A stretch of 64,000 bases of DNA, from the NCBI RefSeq assembly GCF_000236805.1, contig NZ_AGFX01000011.1, forward strand, positions 434,001 through 498,000. Direction: 5' to 3'. This DNA is from Paenibacillus peoriae KCTC 3763 (GTDB taxonomy: Bacteria > Bacillota > Bacilli > Paenibacillales > Paenibacillaceae). Below the pieces are notes generated by a model. That model was not told where the DNA came from, did not search any database, and saw only the letters and a program-made list of their open reading frames with translations. Position 1 is the stretch's first letter, and every line of letters starts with the position of its first letter. Both the position numbers and the translations under genes were made by a program. This document shows, piece by piece, positions 35,859 through 44,795 of this stretch.

Positions 35859-37111
35859 TAGCGATAACGGTTGGTTCTACGGGCTTGAAAGCGGTTGGGT
35901 ACTTCGTTTCGGATAGCTACGCCTGTCGTGCGCTCCTGTACCGCCTGTTTGGTGTTTTCGCGGGAAATACTAAGCATGATGCCCATAGAGAACATCATGA
36001 CGAGCAGAGAAGAACCACCAAAGCTGATAAAGGGAAGCGTTACCCCGGTAATTGGAATCGTCTGAGTTACGCCACCGATATTAATGAATGCCTGAATGGC
36101 AATCAATCCCATAATGCCTGTGCCCACCAACGTCCCGAACGGATCACGGCAACGAAGGGCGATAAGCATCCCTCGCCAAATAAAATACAAATATAGCATC
36201 AGGAAGATGGCTGTTCCGATGAACCCGAATTCCTCACCAATGACGGAGAAAATAAAATCATTAAACGAATTGGGCAAATAGTGAAGCTTGATAATGCCTT
36301 TGCCAAATCCTGATCCGCTTAGGCCACCGTCGCCTATGGCTTGCAGGGACTGCACCAGATTATATCCGACACCCTGTTTATGTTCCATGGGATTGAGAAA
36401 GGCTTGAAAACGTCCGACTTTGTAATCTTGCTTCGCTACAGCTTGTCCATCTGCGCCAGAATCTCCAAACAACGATCCTATGCCAAAAACGATGGAAGCA
36501 CCCAATACGAGCAGAGCGACTGATGCCGTAATATGCTTGATGCTGGCTCCTCCGGCATAAATAATCAGGCCACTGGTGGCTACCAGAATGAAGCAGGAGC
36601 CAAGATCAGGCTGAAGCATGATGAGTCCTGCAACAAAGCCCACAATGACGGTTACAGGTATGTAGCCAGTCCGTAAGTCTCTAAAGCGATCCCCTTTTTT
36701 AACGATCAGTGCGGATAAGTAAAGAATAATGGAGATTTTCGCAAGCTCGGTCGGCTGGAATCCAAAACTGCCAAACCTGATCCAGCTTTTTGCGCCGTTA
36801 AGAGAGCCCGTAAAAAGAACGATTACCAGCAGTAGTATGGTAATGAAAAATAAAGGCACAAAAAGCTTTTTATATTTTTCCATTTTAATATTCATAGTTA
36901 CCAACATAATGAAAAGTCCAAGTACAGCAAATGCTGCTTGGCGCTTCACAAAATATAAAGAGTCAAAATTGGTATCTTTATTCAGCAGAGCTACGCTGGA
37001 GCTGGCGCTAAATACCATGATTACACCGAATCCAACAAGCAATAAAGTGAGGATCAGCAATTGGAAATCCGGTGTGCCTCTTCTTCGAGCCTCCGGCTTC
37101 GTATTTCTCAT
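35858..37111 (-). CDS. ftsW: Lipid II polymerase FtsW (SEDS family)
   Basis: This 417-residue SEDS protein has about 10 membrane segments and the family landmarks: SWIRFGSFGFQPTELAK, LQPDLGS, the extracellular loop with KQDYKVGRFQAFLNP, GGLSGSGFGKG, FNDFIFSVIGEEFGFIG with the essential Asp/Glu region, and LPFISFGGSS. It polymerises lipid II at the division septum with a partner PBP. Placement near ylaN, as in Bacillus, favours FtsW over RodA or SpoVE. GGGGGAAGC precedes the ATG at 37111; the nine-codon extension is rejected. Confidence 0.92.
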   Translation of the reverse strand: MRNTKPEARRRGTPDFQLLILTLLLVGFGVIMVFSASSSVALLNKDTNFDSLYFVKRQAAFAVLGLFIMLVTMNIKMEKYKKLFVPLFFITILLLVIVLFTGSLNGAKSWIRFGSFGFQPTELAKISIILYLSALIVKKGDRFRDLRTGYIPVTVIVGFVAGLIMLQPDLGSCFILVATSGLIIYAGGASIKHITASVALLVLGASIVFGIGSLFGDSGADGQAVAKQDYKVGRFQAFLNPMEHKQGVGYNLVQSLQAIGDGGLSGSGFGKGIIKLHYLPNSFNDFIFSVIGEEFGFIGTAIFLMLYLYFIWRGMLIALRCRDPFGTLVGTGIMGLIAIQAFINIGGVTQTIPITGVTLPFISFGGSSLLVMMFSMGIMLSISRENTKQAVQERTTGVAIRNEVPNRFQARRTNRYR

Positions 37112-37181
37112 ATCAGCTTCCCCCGGTATTCGCCGCAAGGTACATTCCTCGCAGACGTTATCATTTTATCGTTTACCATTT

Positions 37182-37210
37182 ATCATAGTATGTTTGTTAG
37201 GCTTCTGCAA
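37182..37210 (-). promoter_or_regulatory. Candidate promoter of ftsW
   Basis: On the minus strand TTGCAG and TATGAT have 17-base spacing. Confidence 0.55.
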
Positions 37211-37364
37211 CCTCCATGAAGCAACAGATACCGCAACAATTCCATATCTGCTACAATAAGATAAATAATGAGGGCCTGTGGCAGCGGCGCATATGCAATG
37301 AAGCTGCAAAATGTATCGGAAATCGGGAATTTGCCCGGTGCTTTAAAAGGAGAGATGGAGCAAA

Positions 37365-38567
37365 ATGACACAACATGTGACAGACAAGAACTGGTTCGAT
37401 CAATTGCAGGCACATATGGTGGAATGGCGCAGATATTTACATAAGAATCCCGAAATTTCTTTTCAGGAAAGCAACACAGCTGCTTTTGTAGCGGATAAGC
37501 TGGAGAGTTGGGGAATAGAGGTTCGGCGTCAGGTTGGAGGACACGGTGTTGTAGGTACTATTCGCGGGGCCAAGCCCGGACCTGTCGTGATGCTGCGTGC
37601 AGATATGGATGCTCTTCCGATTCAGGATGAAAAGGATTGTGAATATCGCTCCGGCGTGGATGGGGTTATGCATGCCTGCGGGCATGACGGGCATACATCC
37701 ATACTGCTGGGAACGGCCCGTTATTTCGGTCTGAACCGTGACGAGCTGGCAGGTGAAATCCGGTTGTTGTTCCAGCCTGCAGAGGAATTACTGCCTGGTG
37801 GTGCGGTTCATGTAATCAAAGAGGGTGTGCTGGAAGGAGTGGATGTCATTTATGGCATTCATTTGTGGACACCATTTCCGGTCGGGACCGCTGCTAGCTG
37901 CGCAGGTCCGCTGATGGCGGCAGCTGATGATTTTTATATTGAAATTACAGGGAAGGGTGGACATGGTGGTATGCCCCAGTCCTCTCATGACAGTGTGGTG
38001 GCGGGCTCAGCTCTCGTAATGCAGCTGCAAAGTATCGTCAGTCGTTCAGTCGACCCGTTGCAACCAGCTGTACTGACGGTGGGGACAATTCAAGGAGGTT
38101 TTGCGCAAAATGTAATCGCGGAAACCTGCCGCTTGAGTGGAACGATCCGTACATTTGATGAGGATACACGCACTGTGATGAAAGAGCGGCTGCATGCGGT
38201 GACAGAGCTTACAGCTGCAACATATGGTGCAACAGCGGAAATCCGCTATATTATGGGATATCCACCTGTTGTGAATGATGCGCATGAGGCTGCTCGTTTT
38301 TTTAAGGAAGCACGACCTGTGTTTGGTGACGGGAATGTAAAAGAGGCGTCGAAGCTGATGCCTGCTGAAGATTTTGCTTATTATTTGGAACGTGTCCCAG
38401 GCTGCTTCATGTTCGTGGGGGCGGGGAACCCAGCTAAAAATGCAGTATATCCGCATCATCACCCCAAATTTGATTTTGATGAGGACGCCATGATTCATGC
38501 GGTTCGTTTGTTTATTGCGATGTCCACCGGATATGCAGCAGAACGAAATGCAGGGATGGATATTTAG
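37365..38567 (+). CDS. M20 family amidohydrolase (N-acyl amino acid/peptide hydrolase, YxeP-like)
   Basis: This 400-residue M20 enzyme has the metal motif HACGHDGHTSILLG, FQPAEE with the catalytic Glu, the dimerisation/lid domain (GGHGGMPQSSHDSV) and a final metal histidine region PHHHPKFDFDE. It should hydrolyse an acyl or amino acid amide such as N-acetyl-amino acids, hippurate-like compounds or an indole-acetyl conjugate. The YxeP/AmhX subfamily is best fit and the substrate is unknown. The ATG follows AAAAGGAGAG. It is a single gene divergent from ftsW. Confidence 0.9.
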   Translation: MTQHVTDKNWFDQLQAHMVEWRRYLHKNPEISFQESNTAAFVADKLESWGIEVRRQVGGHGVVGTIRGAKPGPVVMLRADMDALPIQDEKDCEYRSGVDGVMHACGHDGHTSILLGTARYFGLNRDELAGEIRLLFQPAEELLPGGAVHVIKEGVLEGVDVIYGIHLWTPFPVGTAASCAGPLMAAADDFYIEITGKGGHGGMPQSSHDSVVAGSALVMQLQSIVSRSVDPLQPAVLTVGTIQGGFAQNVIAETCRLSGTIRTFDEDTRTVMKERLHAVTELTAATYGATAEIRYIMGYPPVVNDAHEAARFFKEARPVFGDGNVKEASKLMPAEDFAYYLERVPGCFMFVGAGNPAKNAVYPHHHPKFDFDEDAMIHAVRLFIAMSTGYAAERNAGMDI

Positions 38568-38665
38568 AGTTTATGGCCAAATGTGAGTTGAATCGGAAAT
38601 GGGTCAAATCGGAGTATGAGCTTAATAAAATGGGGTAACCTACTCTTGAAAAGGAGGGAGTACCC

Positions 38666-39094
38666 ATGAAAAAGGTTCAGGAAGTTATGACTGAAAAATG
38701 CATAACGGTGACCCCACAGGACAATATTTATGAGGTTGCAGTTAAAATGAAGGACAATGATACTGGCTTTATCCCGGTTGTGGAAAAGGAAGGCAGTGAC
38801 AGGCTGATCGGCGTAATAACAGACCGAGACCTTGTCGTTCGCGGCTATGCGGCCAAGCATTCCGGTTCCAGCTCGGTCGATACTGTTATGACGACAGGTA
38901 TTCGCACAGCCAGAGCGGACATGTCGGTGGATCAAGCAGCCGAGCTGATGGCAGAGCAGCAAATCCGCCGTTTGCCTGTGACCGAAGGAGATCGTTTGAT
39001 CGGGATTGTTTCGATTGGTGACTTGGCTGTACGCAATATATTTGCAGACAATGCTGGTGAGGCGCTTAGCCAAATTTCCGAACAGGTTCACTAG
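38666..39094 (+). CDS. Tandem CBS-domain protein
   Basis: This 142-residue protein is two CBS motifs: VQEVMTEKCITVTPQDNIYE followed by GVITDRDLVVRG, and VDTVMTTGIRTARADMSVDQ followed by GIVSIGDLAV. Bacillus YhcV/CBS stand-alone proteins are similar. Such pairs bind adenosine nucleotides and act as energy sensors, here without an attached enzyme. AAAAGGAGGG precedes the ATG. It is a single gene. The ligand and partner are unknown. Confidence 0.92.
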   Translation: MKKVQEVMTEKCITVTPQDNIYEVAVKMKDNDTGFIPVVEKEGSDRLIGVITDRDLVVRGYAAKHSGSSSVDTVMTTGIRTARADMSVDQAAELMAEQQIRRLPVTEGDRLIGIVSIGDLAVRNIFADNAGEALSQISEQVH

Positions 39095-39119
39095 AAGAAA
39101 AATAAGGTCAGTATTGCTT

Positions 39120-39151
39120 AGAAGTTCAATCCGAATAGGGGTTGAACTTCT
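39120..39151 (+). terminator. Hairpin after CBS gene, possible terminator
   Basis: AGAAGTTCAA pairs perfectly with TTGAACTTCT around a 12-base loop, but the T tail is weak. Confidence 0.45.
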
Positions 39152-39240
39152 TGCTATTCCGGTTGGTCTGCGGATCATCGGACAAGCTGTTTATAATATA
39201 AATTTAAAATGATGTTGGGTTAGATTAACGGGAGGTAGCT

Positions 39241-40998
39241 ATGAATCCGGAATATCCTTGTATTGTACAACGCGATTTTACCATTCTGCTGGAAATGGGC
39301 CTGCCTCAATCGGAGTATGCTCGTTCACAGTTGCAGGTTTACGCGGAGTTGGTTAAAAGCCCGTCTGCTTTTCATACATATCACATCACTCCGTTGTCTC
39401 TGTGGAATGCGGCTGCTCTTGGGTGGAGTGCTGAGGACATTCAAAATAGTTTGCAGTCCGTGTCTCGTTGGGATATCCCGCGTGATTTGTTGAAGGATAT
39501 TGAACAGCTCGTTTCTCGATACGGAAAGTTGACGCTGTCACGGGCGAGAGCGGAGGAAGTGCAAGCTTATAGCACAGACGATACAATGGTTGATCGCTTG
39601 ACCCTGACAACAGACACTCCGGTTTTGCTGGAGGAGCTACTGATCAAGCAGGAGCTGAGGCAGCTTGGAGTGCTTCGTACTGGTGAAGTGAGCGCTTCTA
39701 TACCGCCTGAAAATCGCGGATTGTTCAAGCAGGAATGTACTCGATTGGGGTATCCGGTTGTCGATACGGCCGGATACCTCGAAGGAAATCAGCTCCGTTT
39801 TTCCTTGGGACAAGGCCAAGCACAGGTGCAGCTCCGTGATTATCAAGTTGAGGCTGCTGATGCGTTTGAAGGTGCTGATGGCTTGGGCGGCAGCGGTGTG
39901 CTGGTGCTTCCATGCGGGGCAGGTAAAACTGTGATTGGTATGGCGGTGATGGATCGGCTTCAGTGTGAAGTGCTTATTTTAACCTCGAATACCACCTCTG
40001 TCCGGCAATGGATTGAGGAATTGAAGCAAAAGACAGATATTCCGGTCAATTCGATCGGGGAATACAGTGGTCAGAAAAAAGAGGTGCGCCCGATTACGGT
40101 GGCAACCTACCAAATTTTGACGCATCGTCGCAGCAAAGACGGGGACTTTGACCATATGAAGCTGCTGAGCGAGCGGAAGTGGGGACTTATTGTATACGAT
40201 GAGGTGCATTTGCTGCCCGCCCCAGTCTTCCGGGCGACAGCCGATATTCAGGCCACCCGTCGTTTGGGATTGACGGCCACGCTGGTTCGCGAGGACGGCT
40301 GTGAGCGGGATGTGTTCTCTTTGATTGGACCCAAGCGGTACGATATGCCTTGGAAGGAGCTGGAGCGACAGGGCTGGATTGCTCAGGTCGATTGTGTAGA
40401 GCTGCGGCTTCCGATGACAGCTGAACTGTTGGAACGCAGTATGCGTGCCGAGGGCAGACAGCAGTATCGGATTGCGGCCGAAAATCCGGCCAAGCTGGAA
40501 GCGGTACGTAGCCTGATGCAGCGCCACACCGGTCTGCCTACGCTTATTATTGGTCAATATCTGGACCAATTGCGTACATTGGCTCAGGAGCTGGGCGTGC
40601 CATTGATTACTGGGGCTATGAGTCAGAGTGAGCGGGTACGGTGGTTCGATGCGTTCCGCAAGGGAACCATCCGAACCTTACTCGTATCCAAAGTGGCGAA
40701 CTTTGCGGTGGATTTGCCGGATGCGGCTATAGCTATAGAGGTATCAGGCAGTTTCGGCTCCCGTCAGGAGGAGGCGCAGCGGCTTGGCCGCATTTTACGG
40801 CCAAAGCCCGGTGAGAATAAAGCTTATTTTTATGCACTGGTGACAGAGAATAGCAGGGAGACCGATTTTGCAGCCCGGCGTCAGCTGTTTCTAATTGAGC
40901 AGGGCTATGAATATGCAGTTCGCAGATTCAGTCCCGCAGAGGCTATGGGAAGCCTGGATGATAAGGCTGGAGATGGTGGAAAGAAAAAGGAGGCGTAA
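39241..40998 (+). CDS. XPB/ERCC3-type DEAD/DEAH-box DNA helicase
   Basis: This 585-residue superfamily 2 helicase resembles bacterial XPB. An N-terminal ~200-residue region leads to VQLRDYQVEAADAF. Walker A is PCGAGKT (~226) and the DEVH box is in IVYDEVHLLP (~320). A RED-like element (TLVREDGCERDVFSLIGPKR) follows. The second helicase lobe holds LIIGQYLDQL, SKVANFAVDLPDA and the arginine-finger QEEAQRLGRILRP. XPB unwinds or remodels DNA in repair and, in eukaryotes, transcription. AGGAGGT-like GGGAGGTAGC precedes the ATG. It is followed after six bases by a partner gene, so they form an operon. Confidence 0.92.
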   Translation: MNPEYPCIVQRDFTILLEMGLPQSEYARSQLQVYAELVKSPSAFHTYHITPLSLWNAAALGWSAEDIQNSLQSVSRWDIPRDLLKDIEQLVSRYGKLTLSRARAEEVQAYSTDDTMVDRLTLTTDTPVLLEELLIKQELRQLGVLRTGEVSASIPPENRGLFKQECTRLGYPVVDTAGYLEGNQLRFSLGQGQAQVQLRDYQVEAADAFEGADGLGGSGVLVLPCGAGKTVIGMAVMDRLQCEVLILTSNTTSVRQWIEELKQKTDIPVNSIGEYSGQKKEVRPITVATYQILTHRRSKDGDFDHMKLLSERKWGLIVYDEVHLLPAPVFRATADIQATRRLGLTATLVREDGCERDVFSLIGPKRYDMPWKELERQGWIAQVDCVELRLPMTAELLERSMRAEGRQQYRIAAENPAKLEAVRSLMQRHTGLPTLIIGQYLDQLRTLAQELGVPLITGAMSQSERVRWFDAFRKGTIRTLLVSKVANFAVDLPDAAIAIEVSGSFGSRQEEAQRLGRILRPKPGENKAYFYALVTENSRETDFAARRQLFLIEQGYEYAVRRFSPAEAMGSLDDKAGDGGKKKEA

Positions 40999-41004
40999 TC
41001 TAGG

Positions 41005-43050
41005 ATGGGCGTAACGAACACGAAAGGCGACTGGAAGGAGCTAACTTCGGATGAACGGTTGGTGCTTACGCGATGCTTTATCCGGTACGCTGGACAGCCT
41101 ATGAAGGAAGAAGAGCCATTGCAGCTTTCCAGGGGAGTGTTAAGCGGGGCCGAAACGAAGCTGGCACTGCATGGATTGCGTGCCCGGGGCTGGATGGAGG
41201 CAGTTACCAAATCATGGGGGGAACGCATTTTATATATCCCGCTTCATCGGCTACCCGCTTTGTACGATATGTTGTTAGAGCAAAGTACGATGAATATGAT
41301 GGATACAGAACAACATCCAGTGACTGTACATGAAGCAAAGACAGGACTTGAGGCAGAGCTGCTGCACGTGCTGTCACGTATTGCGAAGCATGGAGTTCCT
41401 TTGACGGCCAAAGGAACCATACATAAGCGATCATTACAAAAATTGAACGAATGGACTCCCTTCCGTCCAGAGGATCTGGCGGGGCTTGGACTGCAGTACG
41501 CGCACACCGATCAGTATCCGATGCAAACGGCGGTCATGATGGATTTGCTGCTGAGCTTGGGGCTGCTGGCAAAGGAAGCAGCATCCTTTCGCATTCAGGA
41601 AACGGAACTGGCAGCTTGGATTCATTTGTCTGCTTGGCAAATGCGCAAGCATATCTTTATCACACTCATGGAAAGATACGGCAAGGCCGAAGCGTCTATG
41701 CAGCATTTTCGATACATGCTGTGCGCTGCCTCCCAGTATGCAGGAGCTAAGGGCTGGCTGCCTATCAAGTCATTGCTGCAATGGATGCTTCAGGTGGGCC
41801 TGATCTCACCGGAGAGCCTGCACAGAACGGGCTCCCAAACTAGTGCCCCTTTGGAGCTTGCTGCTGCATCCGGAAGTTCTGAAGCATTTGAGGATGGCAC
41901 GGCTATTGAATTTAACTTTAGCGAATATGACATGGATGAGATTAAAGGCTGGCTGAAGGCGCTGACCGCTTTTGGAATGGGCGATTGGGGACTAAACGCA
42001 ATGGGCGAATTGTGCTTTCGCTGGAATGTATCCCCGCTGGATATGCTTCGGCTATATAAGGAGGAGGTTGGCCATCCAGAGCGGGGGACCTTTTACATGC
42101 AGCCAGATTTTGAAATATTGGTGCCGCCGGATGTAGCTTATGATGTTCGCTGGCGGCTGGAATGCTGCTGTGAACGCGTGACAGGAGATCGGATGGCAGT
42201 ATACCGTCTCACGAGAGAAAGTGTCGCAGAAGCAATTGAACTGGGCATGGAGGCGCAAGCTATTTTTACCCTTCTGGAAAAGTACAGCCGGGCAGGTGTA
42301 CCTGATCATGTGCGTGTGGCAGTGGAGCAGTGGGCAGGCAGTGTCGGACGAACGGCATTTGCATCGGTAACACTCCTGCGCTGTGGTACACATGACGATG
42401 CAGACACTGTTGCACGCCATCCCGGGCTGGAAGGGCTGCTTGAACGGATCGGCGAACGGGATTTTATTATTCCGGCCCGCTCGGCTGCCCAAATCCGTAA
42501 GACGCTTGCTGCCATTGGATTGAGTCCGCGCCGGGAGCTGGAAGGTGTGGATGAGCCCATTCACCGTTATCCGTTGGCAGTGGAAACAGAGCACGTAAGC
42601 TCAGGCAGTCCTGATAGTGAAATTCGCCCGGTTGACATAACGATAAACGCTGGCACAGCCGAGCTCACATTTTCCCAGGAGGGGAGAGCAGGTCTGGTTT
42701 ATACCGGACGAACACTGCACTTTTATGAGCGGGAGCATACGCTGCCTGATCCGCTCGACTATTTTCCAGAAAGCTCCGCAGTGCCCTCCTCCTGGACAAA
42801 AGAATGGAGAAGCTACCATGTGTCCACTGCCCGGCAGTTGATCGAACAAGCGATTCGTTGGCAGACGGCGGTGGGATTGCGAATCGGCAGGGCAGAGGTT
42901 AAATGGATACCGGAATCTGTGATTCCCGGCGAGCCGTGGAGTGTCATAGGCTGGTATGCCTCTGAAGAAGGTACTGAAGCACCAGTTCGCGCGACCCTGC
43001 AGCCAGGTGAATGGTCAGATATGCGGCTGCTGGTTCCTTTTTCATCGTAG
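41005..43050 (+). CDS. Helicase_C_3 domain protein, XPB partner
   Basis: This 681-residue soluble protein has a segment from about residue 360 to 500 that follows the Helicase_C_3 (XPB/Ssl2-associated) pattern: FYMQPDFEILVPPDV, AVYRLTRESVAEAIELG, LLEKYSRAGVPDHVRVAVEQWA, then a VTLLRC strand. No Walker motifs are present, so it is not itself an ATPase. It resembles the gene paired with XPB in Mycobacterium. Its ribosome site AAGGAGG lies inside the end of the helicase gene. It probably forms a complex with, or modulates, the helicase. The N-terminal half is unrecognised. Confidence 0.72.
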   Translation: MGVTNTKGDWKELTSDERLVLTRCFIRYAGQPMKEEEPLQLSRGVLSGAETKLALHGLRARGWMEAVTKSWGERILYIPLHRLPALYDMLLEQSTMNMMDTEQHPVTVHEAKTGLEAELLHVLSRIAKHGVPLTAKGTIHKRSLQKLNEWTPFRPEDLAGLGLQYAHTDQYPMQTAVMMDLLLSLGLLAKEAASFRIQETELAAWIHLSAWQMRKHIFITLMERYGKAEASMQHFRYMLCAASQYAGAKGWLPIKSLLQWMLQVGLISPESLHRTGSQTSAPLELAAASGSSEAFEDGTAIEFNFSEYDMDEIKGWLKALTAFGMGDWGLNAMGELCFRWNVSPLDMLRLYKEEVGHPERGTFYMQPDFEILVPPDVAYDVRWRLECCCERVTGDRMAVYRLTRESVAEAIELGMEAQAIFTLLEKYSRAGVPDHVRVAVEQWAGSVGRTAFASVTLLRCGTHDDADTVARHPGLEGLLERIGERDFIIPARSAAQIRKTLAAIGLSPRRELEGVDEPIHRYPLAVETEHVSSGSPDSEIRPVDITINAGTAELTFSQEGRAGLVYTGRTLHFYEREHTLPDPLDYFPESSAVPSSWTKEWRSYHVSTARQLIEQAIRWQTAVGLRIGRAEVKWIPESVIPGEPWSVIGWYASEEGTEAPVRATLQPGEWSDMRLLVPFSS

Positions 43051-43154
43051 AGCCGGGAAGTGCATGAAACTCCTTCTTCTCAAAAGGAGGATGTGGTATG
43101 ATGAATGAGTCTACTTTACTAGGTAGAACTTTATATAAAGTGAGATGAACATTC

Positions 43155-43595
43155 ATGAGCGTAGCCGAATTGAACACGGTCAATATGGCAGAAGTGCTTA
43201 TTAACGCCTATGAATTGGGCGATATGGTCAACCGATCCTTCGAGGTATCGGATTATTTATATTGGAAGCAGCGTGTGGAACAGAACTCGTCTATTCAGGC
43301 GTGTGTGCGCAAGCTGGATGCCAAAAAGGAGTTATTCGCGGAAACGGAGCGTTTTGGACATTTTCACCCGAACTATCATGAAGCGAAGGACGCAGTGAAG
43401 GTCGTTGAGCTGGAACTGGAACAATTCCAGGAAGTTGTGGAGTTCAAACGGGCGGAAAAGGCGTTGGATGATATGCTTCATGCGATGTCAGAAACGATTG
43501 CATTTTCTGTGTCCGACACGATAAAGGTCCCAAGCAATGATCCGAATGTGAAAAAGGGTGGATGCGGTAGCGGAGGCAAGTGCTCCTGCGGATAA
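43155..43595 (+). CDS. ylbF: YlbF family regulator (Y-complex subunit)
   Basis: This 146-residue helical protein matches Bacillus YlbF (149 residues): two coil-forming helices (YWKQRVEQNSSIQ, KLDAKKELFAETERFGHFHPNYHEA) and a short C-terminal tail GGCGSGGKCSCG. YlbF, YmcA and YaaT form the Y-complex, which binds iron-sulfur clusters and FAD and steers RNase Y mRNA processing, sporulation, biofilm and competence. The Cys-X5-Cys-X-Cys tail could be a cluster ligand. The ribosome site is weak (GTGAGATG). ylbG follows, as in Bacillus. Confidence 0.88.
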   Translation: MSVAELNTVNMAEVLINAYELGDMVNRSFEVSDYLYWKQRVEQNSSIQACVRKLDAKKELFAETERFGHFHPNYHEAKDAVKVVELELEQFQEVVEFKRAEKALDDMLHAMSETIAFSVSDTIKVPSNDPNVKKGGCGSGGKCSCG

Positions 43596-43632
43596 GCCAT
43601 AGGGAAGATAGCGACGGAGGGGAGATGAGCGA

Positions 43633-43893
43633 ATGTTTGCCGAGCGGACAGGGTACATCATATGGGTAAGCGATATCAAAGCTGCCCGCAATTTGGAGAA
43701 ATACGGGAATGTCCACTACATTTCAAGGCGCATGCATTATGTAGTCATTTATATGAATGCGGATCGCGCAGAGGATACCGTAAAAAATATTCGCAGGCTT
43801 TCCTATGTGCGCAAGGTCGAACGCTCTTTTCGAAATGAGATTAGGACGGAGTATAACGACGACAAGGAAAAAATGAAAGAATATGAAATATAA
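43633..43893 (+). CDS. ylbG: YlbG family protein (DUF2129)
   Basis: This 86-residue protein matches YlbG: ERTGYIIWVSDIKAARNLEKYG, a central VIYMNADRAEDTVKNI, and a basic RLSYVRKVERSFRN. Its function is unknown, but it lies directly after ylbF in Bacillus as well as here, 37 bases apart. GGAGGGGAG precedes the ATG. It is predicted cytoplasmic. Confidence 0.9.
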   Translation: MFAERTGYIIWVSDIKAARNLEKYGNVHYISRRMHYVVIYMNADRAEDTVKNIRRLSYVRKVERSFRNEIRTEYNDDKEKMKEYEI

Positions 43894-43925
43894 GTTTTAA
43901 ATGTTGTAAATTGTTAATTTATAAA

Positions 43926-43953
43926 AAAGTCGGCCTACGGGCTGGCTTTTTTT
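43926..43953 (+). terminator. Intrinsic terminator after ylbG
   Basis: AGTCGGCC pairs (two G-T pairs) with GGGCTGGCT, followed by eight T. Confidence 0.75.
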
Positions 43954-44120
43954 TATAAAGCCAGGACTTTTGCATAATATGTCTTAATGCTGTTAGACCT
44001 AAAAAATCTTTAAAACAAGTCATAGACTTCAATTTTGTAACTTGTAGTCCCGGGTCTGTTGAGGTAACATATGAATATATTGGTAGATATAAAGACCTAT
44101 ATGGTGGGGAGAGTGATCCC

Positions 44121-44558
44121 GTGCGTGACAAGGCAATGCAGCGATGGAGTACATACGAACCGTTCTACGTAGAGATGGGCGATAAAAAAGTTGCTGATAT
44201 CGTGATTACAAATCATGCAAAAACACGTTACTTAGATCGAGTAGAGCAGAAACAGTCCGAGACGAATCATATCGCCGCCTGGCTTTGGGAATGTCTGAAG
44301 CAAAATAGAATGGAGTCCTACTATCATAACGAAGAGGATGTATATTTAATTGATGGTGATCTGGTTGTCGTGGCCGAATTTGGTGAGTTGCCAGGCGAGA
44401 TGGATATTGCAGGGAATCCGCTCCACAAGATGATTGTCATTACCTTTTTGGGCCGGATGTCCGAGACGATTGAATTAAGGGATTTGAAGTCCTACTATTC
44501 ATGGTTACGCCATTCGCGGCGTATGACACTAATGAAAAGCGCTCGCAAACAAAAATAG
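44121..44558 (+). CDS. Conserved hypothetical protein, possibly DUF4258-like
   Basis: This 145-residue protein starts with GTG preceded by GGGGAGAG at seven bases. The segment VITNHAKTRYLDRV, followed by VYLIDGDLVVVAEFGE and KMIVITFLGR, recalls the DUF4258/RelE-like pattern of a His-Ala-x-x-Arg start and a terminal beta strand. Those proteins are often small RNA-cutting toxins. I see no antitoxin gene beside it, so the match is weak. It stands alone between terminators after ylbG and before the LysR gene. Function is unknown. Confidence 0.62.
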   Translation: MRDKAMQRWSTYEPFYVEMGDKKVADIVITNHAKTRYLDRVEQKQSETNHIAAWLWECLKQNRMESYYHNEEDVYLIDGDLVVVAEFGELPGEMDIAGNPLHKMIVITFLGRMSETIELRDLKSYYSWLRHSRRMTLMKSARKQK

Positions 44559-44640
44559 TCGATAAACATAATCGGTAATGAATCAGACGGTTCTGATGAA
44601 AAAGTCTTCAAACTCATCGCAGTGCTGTCAGGTATGTATA

Positions 44641-44673
44641 AGTATGCAGGTATCAGTTGCATACTTTTTTTAT
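44641..44673 (+). terminator. Intrinsic terminator
   Basis: AGTATGCA pairs with TGCATACT, followed by seven T, about 80 bases after the hypothetical gene. Confidence 0.8.
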
Positions 44674-44795
44674 TTTGTATGGATTGCGCAAAAATAAAGC
44701 CGTCCATTTCGGTGAGTTTTCTTGGTAATTCGTGAACAGATGTTTTTCTTATGTTAAAATAGGGAGACTAGAGGGGGGAAAGGGTGGTCGTCAGT

